DNA of 64,000 nucleotides, taken from NCBI GenBank assembly GCA_943735955.1, contig OX030965.1, positions 5,627,503 to 5,691,502 of the forward strand. The letters are read 5' to 3'. Source of the DNA: Piscicola geometra (taxonomy: Eukaryota; Annelida; Clitellata; Hirudinida; Piscicolidae). The translations under genes and the position numbers were made by a program. The stretch's first letter is position 1, and every line of letters starts with the position of its first letter. This document shows, piece after piece, positions 1-12,361 of the stretch. A model generated the notes under the pieces. That model was not told the origin of the DNA, did no database searches, and saw nothing but the letters and a program-made list of their open reading frames with translations.

Positions 1-300
1 AGTGAAAAAACAAATAGACGGATTGGTGAGTGAATCAATTATTAGATTTTTGAATGGATGATTGATTATGAATGGAATGCTTTACAAACATACAAATGAA
101 AAATATACGTGGATGTATTTGTGAAGCCATTTTAAGACCATGTTCACAAATTTATCAACTTTTAGTTTTCCATTTATTAAAAATAATTTAATATTCCAAC
201 TTTCAAATCTTGATTAAACTAACAGCTTGCCTTAATTAGACAAACTTTTGAACAGCTCGTAATTACTTTTTAGTTCAGCTGACTTGTATAAAATATTTGG
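1..300 (+). other. 3' flank of an upstream Ly6-type gene copy (similar to 2537-2840)
   Basis: No coding exon is seen here. The text resembles the sequence downstream of the Ly6-type gene at 1449-2414. Both stretches contain, in the same order, an 'attggtgagtgaatca'-like motif, an 'atggttgattg'-like motif, a 'tggatgtatttgtgaa'-like motif and 'caacagcttgcctt'. This implies that the window opens just after the end of another copy of the gene, so the genes are tandemly arranged. The similarity was judged by eye, not by alignment. Confidence 0.5.
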
Positions 301-889
301 GGACCCAAGCCACCTATGATATAAAAGTCTCATTTTTTGATATTTCATAAAACTAATACCACATCATTTAACTTAATAACTAGTAAAATTATAAATAAAT
401 CAATAAATTATTTGAACCATTTTTGGTGAAGTAAGTTCAATAAGTAATAAATTTATTCATCTTAATATTACGGACCAGGGTTAGGTTAAGGTTAGAGGTT
501 AAGGTTTATTTTAGAGCTGTGGTTGAATCTTTGTAAGTAATTATACAATATTTAATCTTTTCTAAACTTAATCTTTACGACGTCATTTATTTTATTTACA
601 TAATACTGGTTTATTTTTAATTCTGCTTAAACTTAGCTTCAACTAGATTCTAGTTACTAGAACTAAAACTTGAGTGATTTTAACAACTGAATGACCATTG
701 CCTAGTAGGTGCCTGAAAAAATGGATTTCATGCCAACTTTTTTTTAATTTTGTATAAATTACTTTAATACAACAAGTAAAAATTATTTATTAAAAAAAAT
801 TTAAAGAATATTGTAAATTTATTTAGAAAAAATATATAAAAAAATATTTTAAATTTCTTTAGAAAAACATTTATTTTACATTTAATAAT

Positions 890-1065
890 AAAATTATTTC
901 AAACTTACTTATAAAATTATTATAAATTTACTTATAAAATTATTCTAAATTTACTTATAAAATTATTTTAAATGTTCTTATAAAATTATTTTAAATTTAC
1001 TTATAAAATTATTTTTAATTTACTTATAAAATTATTTTAAATTTATCTATAAAATTATTTAAAAA
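890..1065. repeat. 24-bp AT-rich tandem repeat
   Basis: About seven imperfect copies of a unit close to 'aatttacttataaaattatt' plus four bases, with A/T substitutions. It lies in otherwise empty AT-rich DNA between 300 and 1448. A degenerate TTAGGG-like patch is at 478-512. Confidence 0.75.
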
Positions 1066-1448
1066 TTTAGTACAAACACACTGAATAGAAACATAACAAA
1101 GATAGCAAGATAGCAAGGCTACTTTACAATTACTGCCTAAATTAAGCTATAAAAATCTAAACTAAATATGTGAATTAGTATAGGAAGCTTCAAAAATGTT
1201 TTTCTATTATATCAAAAAATTGATTTAAAATAGAAAAATCACTTATTAAAATATTTCAACTGCAAAAAATCCAATTTTTTAAAAAAATATTGGAGGGGGG
1301 GGGGGGTGCTAAGGGACTGACTATTGTTGAGGTTTGAGCCCTCCCAAGCTTCATGGAGTCGGCGCCTATTCTCATCCATCCACAACAAACCCTCTTTTTA
1401 TAATCTAACCAGCTAAAGTGTCTACAACTCCACAACTTCCATCCACAG

Positions 1449-1833
1449 ATGAACTCATCAAGAACCCTTATGAGCACAGGCTTGGTGTTGCTGGCGATGT
1501 TCTGTGCGGCAGACGCCTTGAAGTGTTACTCTGGGGACTGTGAGAGTACAAGAAACTTCACTCGAATATGTGATGCACATTTCAAGTCTTGCGCGATTTT
1601 TGTTGGTGAAATAAATAGTGAGTAGGTTTCGTTTGTTGTTTGTGTTTTTTAATTTCTAATCGGCCGTTTTTCAACAACTTTTTCAACCTTTTTAGAAGAT
1701 TCAATTTTCTAATATTTTTTTTACAAAACGGAAAAATCTTTCAAATGTTTATTCCACTCCATCGGATTAAAATACGACTTTTTCAAACGAATGAACGTAT
1801 GTATTTAATAATCATCATCATCATCCTTTTCAC

Positions 1834-1900
<67 letters not shown>

Positions 1901-2414
1901 TTCATAAACACTATATTCACATACTCAAGTTAAGCATCTTCATTATCACACCACATCGCAACCCCCGCAGGATTCGAAGGATGTTTTTATGAGTGTAGTG
2001 ATGCTGAAAACGAAGAGTGTGAACCCATAAATGAAGACCGCTATGTGGGCACACAATGCCATTGTCGGAGTAAGCAGTTGTGGTCGTTGTTGTTGCTGTT
2101 GAGATTGTTGTTGTCGGGATTTTCTTGATTTTTATAGTTTTGTTTGAGTATTTGCTGTTGATTCTATCAGCTTAGTTTGGAAAAAAATTCATTACTTAAT
2201 TTCTTTTTCTTTCCAACCAACGTCCTTCATCTTCACCTCAGGTGATTTGTGCAACACTAAAGAATTTGTGCATACAGGCACTGTCAAACACCCTGCCACA
2301 ACCACTGTGTCTGGAAACAATATTGTAATGCCTCTTCGTTCAAGCAGTTTCTCAACCACCGCTTCTGTCGCTCTTGTGGTCTCTGCAGTCATGGCTGCAC
2401 TTTTCGTGGGTTGA
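1449..2414 (+). CDS. Ly6/uPAR-type (three-finger) GPI-anchored protein, 3 exons
   Basis: Exons are 1449-1617, 1971-2069 and 2242-2414, all in matching phase (441 nt, 146 aa). Residues 1-24 form a signal peptide ending ...CAADA, followed by LKCY, the usual start of a mature Ly6 domain. The domain has ten cysteines and closes with DLCN, matching the C-terminal 'CN' signature of LU domains. A Thr/Ser-rich spacer then leads to a hydrophobic tail (TASVALVVSAVMAALFVG), as expected for a GPI-attachment signal. The product should therefore sit on the outer cell surface. The ligand cannot be inferred. The ATG directly follows an AG acceptor-like sequence (catccacag), so a 5'UTR intron is likely. The first intron carries an (ATC)n tract. 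The family call is strong; the exact subfamily is unknown. Confidence 0.85.
1806..1903. repeat. (ATC)n microsatellite in Ly6 intron 1
   Basis: A near-perfect trinucleotide tract of about 30 copies lies between exons 1 and 2. The 12362 paralog also has CAT/ATC-rich DNA at the same position in its first intron, so the repeat probably predates the duplication. Confidence 0.9.
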
Positions 2415-2635
2415 TGATCGAGGAAATGAATGGAAGGGGTTTGGATGGTGAATCGGTGGGTGGGTGAGATTGCTTGCTGAATTAGAAAAATGTTGCTTTT
2501 TGTGTTGGAAGGTTGAATTAGTTGGAAAGATGAAAGGACTCGTGAGTGAAGAACAAATGGGCGGATTGGTGGGTGAATCAAGGATAAGATTTGTGAATGG
2601 TTGATTGGTTATGCATGGAACGATTAAAAAAGGTA

Positions 2636-2735
2636 ACAATAAAATTATGTAGATGTTTTTGTAAACACATTTCAACAACACGTACAATAAAATTGTGTAG
2701 ATGTTTTTGTAAACACATTTCAACAACACGCTAAA
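2636..2735. repeat. ~48-bp tandem duplication downstream of Ly6 gene
   Basis: The motif 'gtagatgtttttgtaaacac' followed by 'atttcaacaacacg' occurs twice in direct succession. A single diverged version is in the first 130 bases of the window. Confidence 0.7.
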
Positions 2736-2969
2736 AAAGGTATCAACTCTCAATGTTATATTCAGTAAACAAATATATACAATGTTTATATTTTTCAAAT
2801 TTGACTAAGCCAACAGCTTGCCTTGCTTTGACAGAAATTTTTATGCGTTTCGTAATGAATTTTGTCTGAAGTATTTACTCAGAATTAAATTCAATGGTAT
2901 AGACATTTTGCAGATGCACACATACAAACTTTGCAGTCTCCTAAAATCCGTATATATAAAAAAAACCTA

Positions 2970-3030
2970 CATGGGTTAGAGTTAGGGTGAAGGTTAAGGT
3001 TGGGGCTAAGGTTAGGATAAGCGTTAGAGT
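2970..3030. repeat. Degenerate telomere-like (GGTTAGGG-type) patch
   Basis: Irregular runs of ggttag, gttaagg and gttaggg follow each other on the plus strand. Similar patches are at 478-512 and, reversed and longer, at 46443-46600. The rest of 2415-4594 holds no recognised gene. A short minus-strand frame at 3155-3373 has a CxxC...CxxC pattern but no firm identity. A hAT-like terminus, 'caggggcggcgatctg', is at about 3521. Confidence 0.6.
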
Positions 3031-4374
3031 TAGGTATCTGAATATTCTTTTATGTATGTCAATAAGATTACCCTCAATGGGTCACATACGTTTAAATAAA
3101 AATTACGTTCAAAAGATTAAGGTTCACTGTCTTCAAAGAAAACGTTTTTTAAAATTATAATTTCATTTGAGTATATTCTTTGTATTCAGGTTTGTGGCAC
3201 GTTGCGCATTTCAAAGCCGTTTTTAATTCGCTAGATCTTGGACAGACATGACACCAATCAGGTATCTTGACCAAAATTCGGTTCGGTTTCGGTTTTGGCG
3301 CCGAAATTGTCAATTTGTTTAGTTTCGGCAATTCTTCGGCTTTGGCCGAATCAAAATTTACAATTTCGGTCATTTTTCGGGTTTACCAAAAACCCAAAAT
3401 TTTTATTTATATATGTAGTTTATCTGATATATCTGTATCCTCAAACTCGAACTATTAAGTTTGGGTTTGATTCTCATCTCTATTTTATTGTGGTTGACTG
3501 ATTAATGGGTGTCGTAAGACCAGGGGCGGCGATCTGTGGAAAATTTTAGAGGGGTCCTACCCAGGGTTGCAATCAAAGAACCAGTATCGACCAATACAGT
3601 AAAAGCAATACTATTTAGTATTGTTTGCTGTAGTGCAAATTATTTTTGTATCAACTATTAATATTTGTATCACCAAACATTTAAAAAAAATTTGATACTC
3701 AATAAAAATACTTTTCTATTGCCACTATGAGCGATTTGAAGAAAAACAATAGCGATTTTAGTACCTTTTATTATTTTTCATCTATATAAATTCAATTACA
3801 ACTAGCCATCAACCCATCATATAAATTTTATAACATCTTGTTTTCCATTCATTTCTGAGTTTAAAAAATTACAATTAGATTTAAATTTGCCAAAGTAATA
3901 AACAAATATACATTAGGAGATTTTTTTGGCCCACAGTGTATCTTTAGAATTTAAATGGGGGTTTCATCAAAAGTACACACTCTTATATTAAATATTCATG
4001 AAATAATCTAGTGAACCATTTTCCAAATGGACGTTATAAATTTCCAACTTCTCGATTTTTTGCTCCCTAATAGTAAGATACTTTTTGAATAATTAATTAT
4101 AGATATTTGAATTCAAATTTTATTAAATTTAAATTTTATTTAACATTGAAAAAAAAATTTTGTTTCAAATAAACATTATTTTTTTTAATAAAAAAGATTA
4201 AGTTCGATTTAATTACCTAGGGAATCAATCAATCATATCAATTTCTATAGCGCTCTTTTCTCAAAGTCAAAAGTGCTCGTGAATAAATTTGTTAAACAGA
4301 TATGTCTTCAGATCCTTACAAAAAGTAAATAATGATTAAGAAGTAGTTAAATAAGGAGGTAATTTAGTTTAGTT

Positions 4375-4440
4375 TAGGGAGTTAAAACCACGCAGATCTT
4401 TTGACCTCTATAATGGTTATAAAAAATAATAAAAAATAAA
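4375..4440. repeat. Dispersed repeat, copy 1 of 2
   Basis: 'ttagggagttaaaaccacg' followed by 'cagatcttttgacctctata' and 'atggttat' recurs in inverted orientation at 44947-45085. There it forms a palindrome around 'gacctctataatggttat'. It is likely a MITE-like or foldback family. Confidence 0.55.
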
Positions 4441-4594
4441 ATATAAAAAAACAAAACAAAACAAAACATATTTATCTAATAATAATTATTATATAAAAAA
4501 ATATATATTTATGTTTATGTATAAAAATTATTTTTTTACTATTATGTCATTGTCGCACTTATAGTTGAGTTCCAAATATATGGACCTGCATAAT

Positions 4595-7281
4595 CCCTGT
4601 GAACATTCTATATGGGACCTATATGGGTCCCATATGGGCAACTATATGGGCCCCATATGGGCAGCCCATATGGGACCCATGTCAAAATGCAACACCGATT
4701 TACGTGGGTCCCATATGGGCTATATGGGCAACTATATGGGCCCTATATGGGCAGCCCATATGGGCCCTATATGGACAGCCCATATGGGCCCTATATGGGC
4801 AGCCCATATAGGCCCTATGTGGGCAGCCCATATGGGACCCATGTCAAAATGCTACACCAAATTAAGTGGGTCCCATATGGGCTATATGGGCAACACATGA
4901 TTGATTGATAAATTATTTATTTTTATAAAAAGCAATTAAAATATTTCTGCCAAACATAAATTTAAAGATGTAAGAAAAATAGTACAAATATAAAAAATGT
5001 AATTAATCGGATTCTTCAAGATTATTTTTTTTTGAATTTTGCTTGGCTTGCTTTTCTAAATTGGACACGTGTACTTTGATTTCTCTTCTGTATGTTTGAG
5101 TTGAGTTGGTTTTGACAGAACCTGTTGCGAATAATTTATTGATGAATTATATACCATGGTTTCATTTGTTCTGGTAAAGGGGAGTGCTAACCGGCTTTTT
5201 TTGTCATTACATATATTAATAAAAATGGCTGGTATTTTATATAGATATTGAATACATTGATTACAACTTGTGGGGTTTCGAAAAGTTTGTTGAACTATTT
5301 AATAATTATTTGCATAACTTTAAATTTTTTAATATTAATATTTAATAATGAGAATTTTTTTAACAACTTTAATAAGAAACCAAAATGACTTTTATAGATA
5401 AATACTTTTTAAATAATTACAACAGAAGATAAAATTTCTAAAATAAAAGAGATAATAAATTCAAATGACTAAAATAAAAAAATTAAAAATATTTTACAAA
5501 AACCATGGCCATATGTTACACTAATTCAAAGTCCATTGAGCCCATATAGGACCCATATAGGACCCACATAGGCTTTCCTTGAAAACACTTAGCATTTTTA
5601 TTTTTTTAAAGCTCATTTAGCCCATATAGTACCCACATAGGCTTTCCATGAAAACACTTCAACTGTTTTCATTATTCAAAGCCATTTAGCCCATATAGGA
5701 CCCATATAGGACCCACATAGGCTTTCCATGAAAACACTACAACTTTTTTCATTATTCAAAGCCCATTTAGCCCATATAGGACCCATATAGGACCCACATA
5801 GGCTTTCCTTGAAAACACTTAAACTTTTTTTATTATTCAAAACCCATTTAGCCCATATTGGACTCATATAGGACCCACATAGGCTTTCCTTGAAAACACT
5901 TAAACTTTTTTTATTATTCAAAGCCCATTTAGCCTATATAGGACCCATATAGGACCCACATAGGCTTTCCATGAAAACACTTCAACTTTTTTCATTATTC
6001 AAAGCCCATTTAGCCCATATAGGACCCATATAGGACCCACATAGGCTTTCCATGAAAACACTACAACTTTTATCATTATTCAAAGCCCATTTAGCCCATA
6101 TAGGACCCATATAGGACCCACATAGGCTTTCCTTGAAAACACTTAAACTTTTTTTATTATTCAAAACCCATTTAGCCCATATTGGACTCATATAGGACCC
6201 ACATAGACTTTCCTTGAAAACGCTTAAACTTTTTTTATTATTCAAAGCCCATTTAGCCTATATAGGACCCATATAGGACCCACATAGGCTTTCCATAAAA
6301 ACACTTAAATTTATTTTATTATTCAAAGCCCATTTAGCCCATATAGGACCCATATAGGACCCACATAGGCTTTCCTTGAAAACACTTGAACTTTTTTTAT
6401 TATTCAAAACCCATTTAGCCCATATAGGACCCATATAGAACCCACATAGGCTTTCCATGAAAACACTTCAACTTTTTTTATTATTCAAAGCCCATTTAGC
6501 CCATATAGGACCCATATAGGACCCACATAGGCTTTCCATGAAAACACTACAACTTTTTTCATTATTCAAAGCCCATTTAGCCCATATAGGACCCATATAG
6601 GACCCACATAGGCTTTCCTTGAAAACACTTAAACTTTTTTTGTTATTCAAAACCCATTTAGCCCATATAGGACCCATATAGGACCCAGATAAGCTTTCCA
6701 TGAAAACACTTAAACTTTTTTTATTATTCAAAACCTATTTAGCCCATATAGGACCCATATAGGACCCACATAGGCTTTCCATATAAACACTTTAACTTTT
6801 TTTATTATTCAAAGCCCATTTAGCCTATATAGGACCCATATAGGACCCACATAGACTTTCCTTAAAACACTCAGAATTATTATTTTTTTTAAAGCCCATT
6901 TAGCCCATATAGGACCCATAAAGGACCCACATAGGCTTTCCATGAAAACACTTTAATTTTTATTATTATTCAAAGCCCATTTAGCCCATATAGGACCCAT
7001 ATAGGACCCACATAGGCTTTCCTTGAAAACACTTTAACTTTTATTATTATTCAAAGCTCATTTAGCCCATTTAGGACCCATATACTTCCCAAATAGGTTT
7101 TTCTTTAAAAACACGTTAAATTTTATTCTTTTTTAAAGCCCATTTAGCCCATATAGGACCCATATAGGGCCCATATAGATAATCTCTAGCCCACGAAGCC
7201 CATATAGGACCCATATTGATTACCCTTAGCCCATTTAGCCCATATGGGACCCATATAGGCCCATATAGAATGTTCACAGGG
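4595..7281. mobile_element. 2.7-kb terminal-inverted-repeat element filled with an 81-bp satellite
   Basis: Left and right ends are inverted copies for about 45 bases: CCCTGTGAACATTCTATATG, then a near-identical run of 'cctatatgggtcccatatgg' with one single-base gap. Both ends are flanked by AT (4593-4594 and 7282-7283), a possible 2-bp target duplication. Left subterminal DNA (4610-4900) is packed with the palindrome-rich motif 'catatgggcc', and the right half is a satellite array of the related motif 'cccatataggaccc'. A short minus-strand frame at about 5006-5125 (ends ...SKKNNLEESD, with a possible upstream AG acceptor) might be the end of an element gene. No transposase domain is recognised, and the superfamily is unassigned. 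Confidence 0.7.
5520..7180. repeat. 81-bp tandem satellite, about 20 copies
   Basis: The unit contains 'cccatttagcccatatagga' and 'cccacataggctttcc', then a variable spacer ending 'ttattattcaaag'. Because 81 is divisible by 3, the minus strand stays open across several units and gives a 27-residue periodic peptide (SYMGPIWAKW...). I treat that as a by-product of unit length. Spacers differ by point changes and by Lys/Glu-type codon variants. There is no unique-spacer pattern. Confidence 0.9.
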
Positions 7282-7329
7282 ATGTGATGATAAATAGGAG
7301 TACGGCTAACGATTCTAGCTGCATAATTA

Positions 7330-7680
7330 AATACTTTATTTAATTACTTTAAAATACTTTCAAGTAAATTATACTAGAGTGAATTACAATAGCCAATTCG
7401 AGATAATAAAAAAGTGCAAAAACTAATATCTTTAAAGAAGGGTCATCTAAGTAAGGTAATAACTGTCTAATACGTCTGAGATGAAAATAGCAAGATTTAG
7501 TAACAATTGATAAGGGTAGTTTTGAGTCAGAAATAAATCCTAAGATTAGATGGAACATTAGTATGAGAGGAAAAATTACATGGATCATTCATTAGTTTAC
7601 CATTTTTATCAAAAAATATAAGTTGAAATTTTAGTGGATTCAATTTTAAAAACATTGAGCTAGATCAGTTTTTAATAGAT
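7330..7680 (-). mobile_element. Non-LTR retrotransposon (LINE) fragment, RT C-terminal part
   Basis: The minus-strand frame 7349-7588 includes 'VTKSCYFHLRRIRQLLPYL', followed by a hydrophobic stretch where functional elements carry the 'SRLDYCNSLL'-type motif. This order is typical of jockey/CR1/L2-type reverse transcriptases after the thumb region. The fragment is short and lacks the catalytic YADD box. The rest of 7282-9300 shows no supported gene, only a perfect stem 'ctcacctctt'/'aagaggtgag' at about 8743-8770. Confidence 0.6.
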
Positions 7681-9300
7681 AATAGACATAAACACAGTCA
7701 TGTGTAGAAGATTCGTTCTGACAGGGTTAGGGTTCTTTCCTTCATCTGCAGAGCTCATCTGCCTTATAAAGTAGGTAGTCAGTGGGTGCTTGCAAGCTGT
7801 GCATTAGTGCTCAATTTGAGGCCCTGGCACTTCTTTCTTTTAAAATAAGTTTTCATTGTAGTCCGTTAGACAGTTATTAGTTGAAGATTTTAGTTCCGAG
7901 AGCAAGAATCGGCAAACGATAAATTCAAAACCAAAAAACAAGAAAAGATATAAATTATAATTATTATTTTCATTTGAAGTTTAAAAAAACTAAATTATTG
8001 GATCAGAAGACAAACTATTTAACAAAATCATTAAACGAATGATAACTTTCTAGTTTATACCATAAGAAATGTAAAGGGCATCAATCCAGTTGTTTCATGT
8101 CAACAATGGATATCAACCGAGGACAAAAACTCCCTGTTGATATGCCACTCTTCCTCAGGTAGTGAAAGGCCCGAAAGTGGCAAGCCTGTGGAAAGTCGAA
8201 TGCCAAGCCCTGTTAGGTCCGATAAACTAGAACTTAATTAAATTTCAGCAGAAAAGCAAACCAGTTGTGCTCTGCAAAAAGAACACAAATAAAATATGTG
8301 AAAAATGCTTTAAAACCTTTCATACAAAATAGAATAGTTTAAAGTTTTTTTAAAAATTTTATTTTTTCAATATTTTTATTTTGATATTCAATAGATTAAA
8401 ATATTTAAAAAAAATTGTTTAATGTTTTAATAATAAAGAATTTTTTATTATTAATTCAGTGCTTGACTCCCCCGTTCATGCTCAGTGCTCCATTATTGGA
8501 ACATTTACATTTTTGGTTCTAGACAAAACATTTTTCATCATATCACATTTTTTAAAGCTTTTAAAATCAATTTATTGTATTGTGAAAAGAAAACTCTAAA
8601 AATAAATGAAATAAAAAATTAGAGCAAAAACGGATTAAATTCGATTATTCTTGTTTTCCACCATGGTCTTAAAAAAGCCACAAAAAAAGATTAATTAAGA
8701 CAATATTCAAAAAATGTATGTAGACGTTTCCAATAATTGGACTCACCTCTTAAATAATTCAAGAGGTGAGCTCCAAAACCCGTTAAGGACAAATAGCCTA
8801 AGTAATTAATTCCTGCAAACATGAAAAAGCTCCTGCAACTGAATAAACACCAGTAATCCAAAATTTTGATTTCTCTATTGCAGGAACATATGAAATAATC
8901 TCAGTTAAGCTATAGATTTGAAATCTCAGGCTTCATCAAGCGCCAAATCCTTAGGTTGTAATTGTACTTAACAGGTTTTAGAATGAAGGACAAGCTTTAA
9001 GTATGAAATAATTTGAAATTTTCATTAATCAGTCGTGGGAAATCACGCTGGACGCAAGAGTACAATTTCTTTCAGCGAAATTGTTTCAAAAAAATCGATG
9101 TCTAATGCGTAGTTGTATAATTGTCTCGGTATTTAATCCTCATATAATATGGACTGCGAGTTCAATTCAAATGATGGAGAAGCCACGGAGGAAGGTCGCA
9201 CTATATTGGCATACTTTTTTTAAAAATAAATTTCATCTTCCTTTCCAACCAGGATTTATTTAGTCAATTTTGAAAAAGTTTTCTAATGTAATCTCTGAAT

Positions 9301-9395
9301 CATGATCATCGTCATCATCGTCATCATCGTCATCATCATCATCATCATCATCGTCATCATCATCATCGTCATAATCATCATCATATTCATCATCA
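9301..9395. repeat. (ATC)n-type imperfect microsatellite
   Basis: Trinucleotide CAT/CGT mixture with regular interruptions. It lies in the gene-poor interval 7700-10190. Confidence 0.85.
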
Positions 9396-10190
9396 TTATC
9401 AAAGCTCCAATTAAGGCTCTATTGGTTAGGTAGAAGTCAATAAACGCTGGTGTCTTCATGCATTCATTTGCAATTCCCAACTATAATAATAATAATAGAA
9501 ATAATAATAATAATAATAAATCCTATTAATACTATTATTATTATTATTACTAAAAAAAAGGTTTGATAATTATATATTATAATTATATAAAATATGATTG
9601 TAAAAAAAGATAAAGAAGATTGTATAACTGCATGCTCACAGAGATAGCAAGAAGGCCTGCATTCACCAACTGAAGTTCGTGGGTTTATTGATCAATTAAA
9701 ACCTTGAGAAGAATTTTCTTTTCACCCTGAAATTAAGACTAAATTTGTATAAAAATACTAAAATCGAACGAAAAATTTGAAAAATTATTTAAGCGAGAAA
9801 AGATTGTTTTGAGAAATTTTAAATGTTAACAGGAAATAAAGGATTATGAATAATAAAATATAAAAAATTGAAATTTAATTTATGAAATTAAAAGTTAAAA
9901 TTTATTGTAAAAATAATGTTTAAAAAACTCAATATTAAAACAGCAAGAAAATATAAAAATTGATGTTGCAAAACGCAACAGCTGCGGTGAATAATTATTT
10001 TTTCAATACTAAAGTTGAGCCCACCCAGCATTTTTGGCTGGTTGCGCCACTGGCTGCAGTCGATGAATGGCAGTGAAAGTGAATTATTTTTTAACGCCTA
10101 CGATTGATAGTTTCGTGGTTTGATTAATTTTGATTTAAACACTAAAAATCACCTGCTCTACCAATCATCTCCATGATTCTTACCCCACAG

Positions 10191-10450
10191 TTCGGGTAGA
10201 AACATTGTTCACCAAAGAGGAAGATGTTCACGTGGAAGGAAGTGAGAAGCATTCAAGGAAATCAATCAAATTTCGTATGTACCTTATGCGGATAAGCGCC
10301 ACCGAGTGTTTGGACAAGTGCATAAATAGGGGATGTGACAAATGCCAGTCTGTGGACCTGGACAGTAGTGAAGACGGAACAGAGGGAAGGGCATGTTACT
10401 TACACAAGAGCAAGAATGGCACCTGGCAAGAACAGAAAAAAAAGACATAG
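10191..10450 (+). CDS. Orphan terminal exon of a small cysteine-rich protein, possible PAN/apple-like
   Basis: An AG acceptor (taccccacag) is followed by a frame open to a TAG stop at 10448-10450. Its end reads SATECLDKCINRGCDKC... and then ACYLHKSKNGTWQE. The spacing of a double-Cys helix segment followed by a later 'CYLHK' resembles the PAN/apple fold, where a helix lies across a sheet, but similarity is weak. No upstream exon with a signal peptide could be joined with confidence, so the start is unknown. It lies between two Ly6-type copies but shows no similarity to their second or third exons. It could be the last exon of a secreted protein or a fragment left by rearrangement. Confidence 0.45.
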
Positions 10451-10907
10451 TGTGGCGTTTTAAAAGGATCACCTGCAACAACAATACTAGATCTCATCTT
10501 GGGTTTATCCATTATGATTAAAAATCTTAAATAAAATATTACAGATTTTAAATAAAATATGTATAATCTTAAATAAAATAATTAAAATCTTTAAAAAAAT
10601 TATCTATTCGAGTTTCAGAATTTTATTCTATTTTGATTTTTACAATAAAAATTTTCAAAAAAAATAGTTACGATTTTATTATTTATGGCTTCAATTCTTG
10701 TGTTAAATAACTTTTTTGATATTTTTTGGTGTCACAAAGGTTTGAAAAACTACAATACCAAAAAGTAACAAGGTCTCTCCAAAAGATCTTGTTTTTAAAA
10801 CTTTTATTCAAATAAAGAAAAACTTACCTTAAAAAAGTATAAATAAAAAAATAATTCAAAAGTTTTTTTGAAAAAATCAATTTATTTCATAATTTTTTTC
10901 ATTATAC

Positions 10908-10965
10908 AATATTAAAAGAAATAAATGCAACAAAAGCCCCAGGTCCAGATGGTCAAAATAATCAA
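10908..10965 (+). mobile_element. Reverse transcriptase relic (KAPGPDG motif)
   Basis: The plus frame reads LKEINATKAPGPDGQN before a stop. KAPGPDG is a hallmark of non-LTR reverse transcriptase domain 2. Only about 20 codons remain recognisable. Confidence 0.5.
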
Positions 10966-11228
10966 AATTAGCGCCTATCATACAATGTATGATTCATACA
11001 TACACCATTAAGTACAATTTTTAATAGATTAATTTCAAAGATTAAAAAATCATTAAATTATAAGCCTGAAGTATGAATATCATCACCACAGAAGCATTTC
11101 CCTCGTAAGAAGATGGTGGTGTGGGGTGTCATTGCATACACCTTTCCACTTGGTCATCTGAAGTCTTCTCACACCACACCCCTCTTCATGAAACAGCACT
11201 TTTAAATAATAAATCTATTTATTAAAAT

Positions 11229-11776
11229 TAGAGCTGTTCCAAGATGAAAAATTTTAATCGCCGTTACTCGTTCGAATAAAAATTTTCATCGTGCGTTAAT
11301 CATATTTTAACGCAACTTTTTAGCATACTTGACATTAGTATGAAAGAGTATTTTAATTTTTTTTTCTCAAAAATTTAATAGAAATGTTATCAGAATTTAT
11401 TTATAAAAGTAATCCACACGTGAAAGAAAAAAATTCATAAATGATAAAAAATAAAATTGTCACGCATCCTTTTTGAACCAGTTACTCAAGCGAAAAAGTT
11501 TTTAAACATTAGTTGGATCTAAAAATGCTTTTTTCTTGCTAACTAGGTGTCCTAACAAGAAGAATAGACGTTCACATGGAACTTTACTTGCAGAAGATGA
11601 CAAGTACTTTCTTGCCAGTTTCGCAAAAGCCGTATTTGCTTCTTCGTGTTGTTGCCACCAAACAAGAGAACGAATCTCAAAGCCTAATTGAGATTTTGTT
11701 CTACAAGGTTGAATTATTGAATTAATAATCATTGAGGATCTTCATTTCCAGAATCTGAAGTTACATATGTGCGTAG
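11229..11776 (-). mobile_element. Truncated hAT element (same family as 12684-13750)
   Basis: It begins with 'tagagctgttcca', the same terminus as the element at 12684, and stays parallel to it. It encodes on the minus strand the hAT C-terminal dimerisation region: LVWWQQHEEAN, CERLF and VSKKKAFLDPTNV are visible. The matching right end is missing, so it is a 5'- or 3'-deleted copy. The 11777-11941 segment abuts the break. Confidence 0.75.
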
Positions 11777-11941
11777 CATTGGCGGCGATCCTATGGGGGT
11801 CCTGGGGTCAGAATCCGCCCACTTTTTGGGAGTGAGATATGTTTTCATAAGTGGGTGGAGGCGTTTAAACCACAAGACCCCCCAGGACCATCCATGCTGG
11901 GTAAGACCTCCCAAGGTTTGCAGCAGATCACCGCCCCTGCT
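11777..11941. mobile_element. MITE-like fragment with hAT-type terminus
   Basis: The right end, read in reverse, is AGGGGCGGTGATCTG, and the left end contains ggcggcgatc. The 3521 site has nearly the same terminus. The left edge appears truncated and no target duplication is evident. Confidence 0.45.
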
Positions 11942-12361
11942 GTAAACACGCAGTCATTCATTAATGTTTACTTTTCAATGGTTTTTTGATTGATATTACA
12001 TACAAACACATACAAACACATGCACATATATGAGATCGCTTGCAGTACAAAAGGGCGCCTGAGATCCAGTTGATAATTTTCTTGATGTGCAGTTATCAAG
12101 TCTCTTTGTCACGGTTTGTTGTTTTCATTCAAGTTTTTTTATAATTTTGCGATTGCCAAAACGAGATGAAAAAGTTGCTTTCTCATTCAAGTAAAGTATT
12201 TTAACTCTGGCTTTGCAAGAATTATTTATTTATGTTTTATAAAACTCACACACATAACCAAATTTCATAACCCACTTCAAACTATTTAACCAATCTCAAC
12301 CCACTTCTATCCACTCCCTATAGCCCTTTACTGTTCACAACTCCACAACTTCCATCCACAG

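Noticed and set aside
3155..3373. PiggyBac-type C-terminal zinc finger on the minus strand
   Set aside because: There is a CxxC...CxxC pattern (CHVC, CATC), but the surrounding sequence is low-complexity and no transposase core is nearby.
4565..4908. Three overlapping plus frames rich in MGPIW/PYGQ
   Set aside because: Subterminal repeats of the transposable element read in all frames.
5676..6731. Minus-strand 27-residue periodic proteins
   Set aside because: They result from an 81-bp satellite unit divisible by three. Starts and stops fall at random units and no signal or domain is present.
5520..7180. CRISPR-like repeat array
   Set aside because: Head-to-tail satellite with related, not unique, spacers, in an animal genome with no cas genes.
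9081..9263. Small plus-strand ORF of 60 codons
   Set aside because: No recognisable features, alternative start codon, and no splice or family support.
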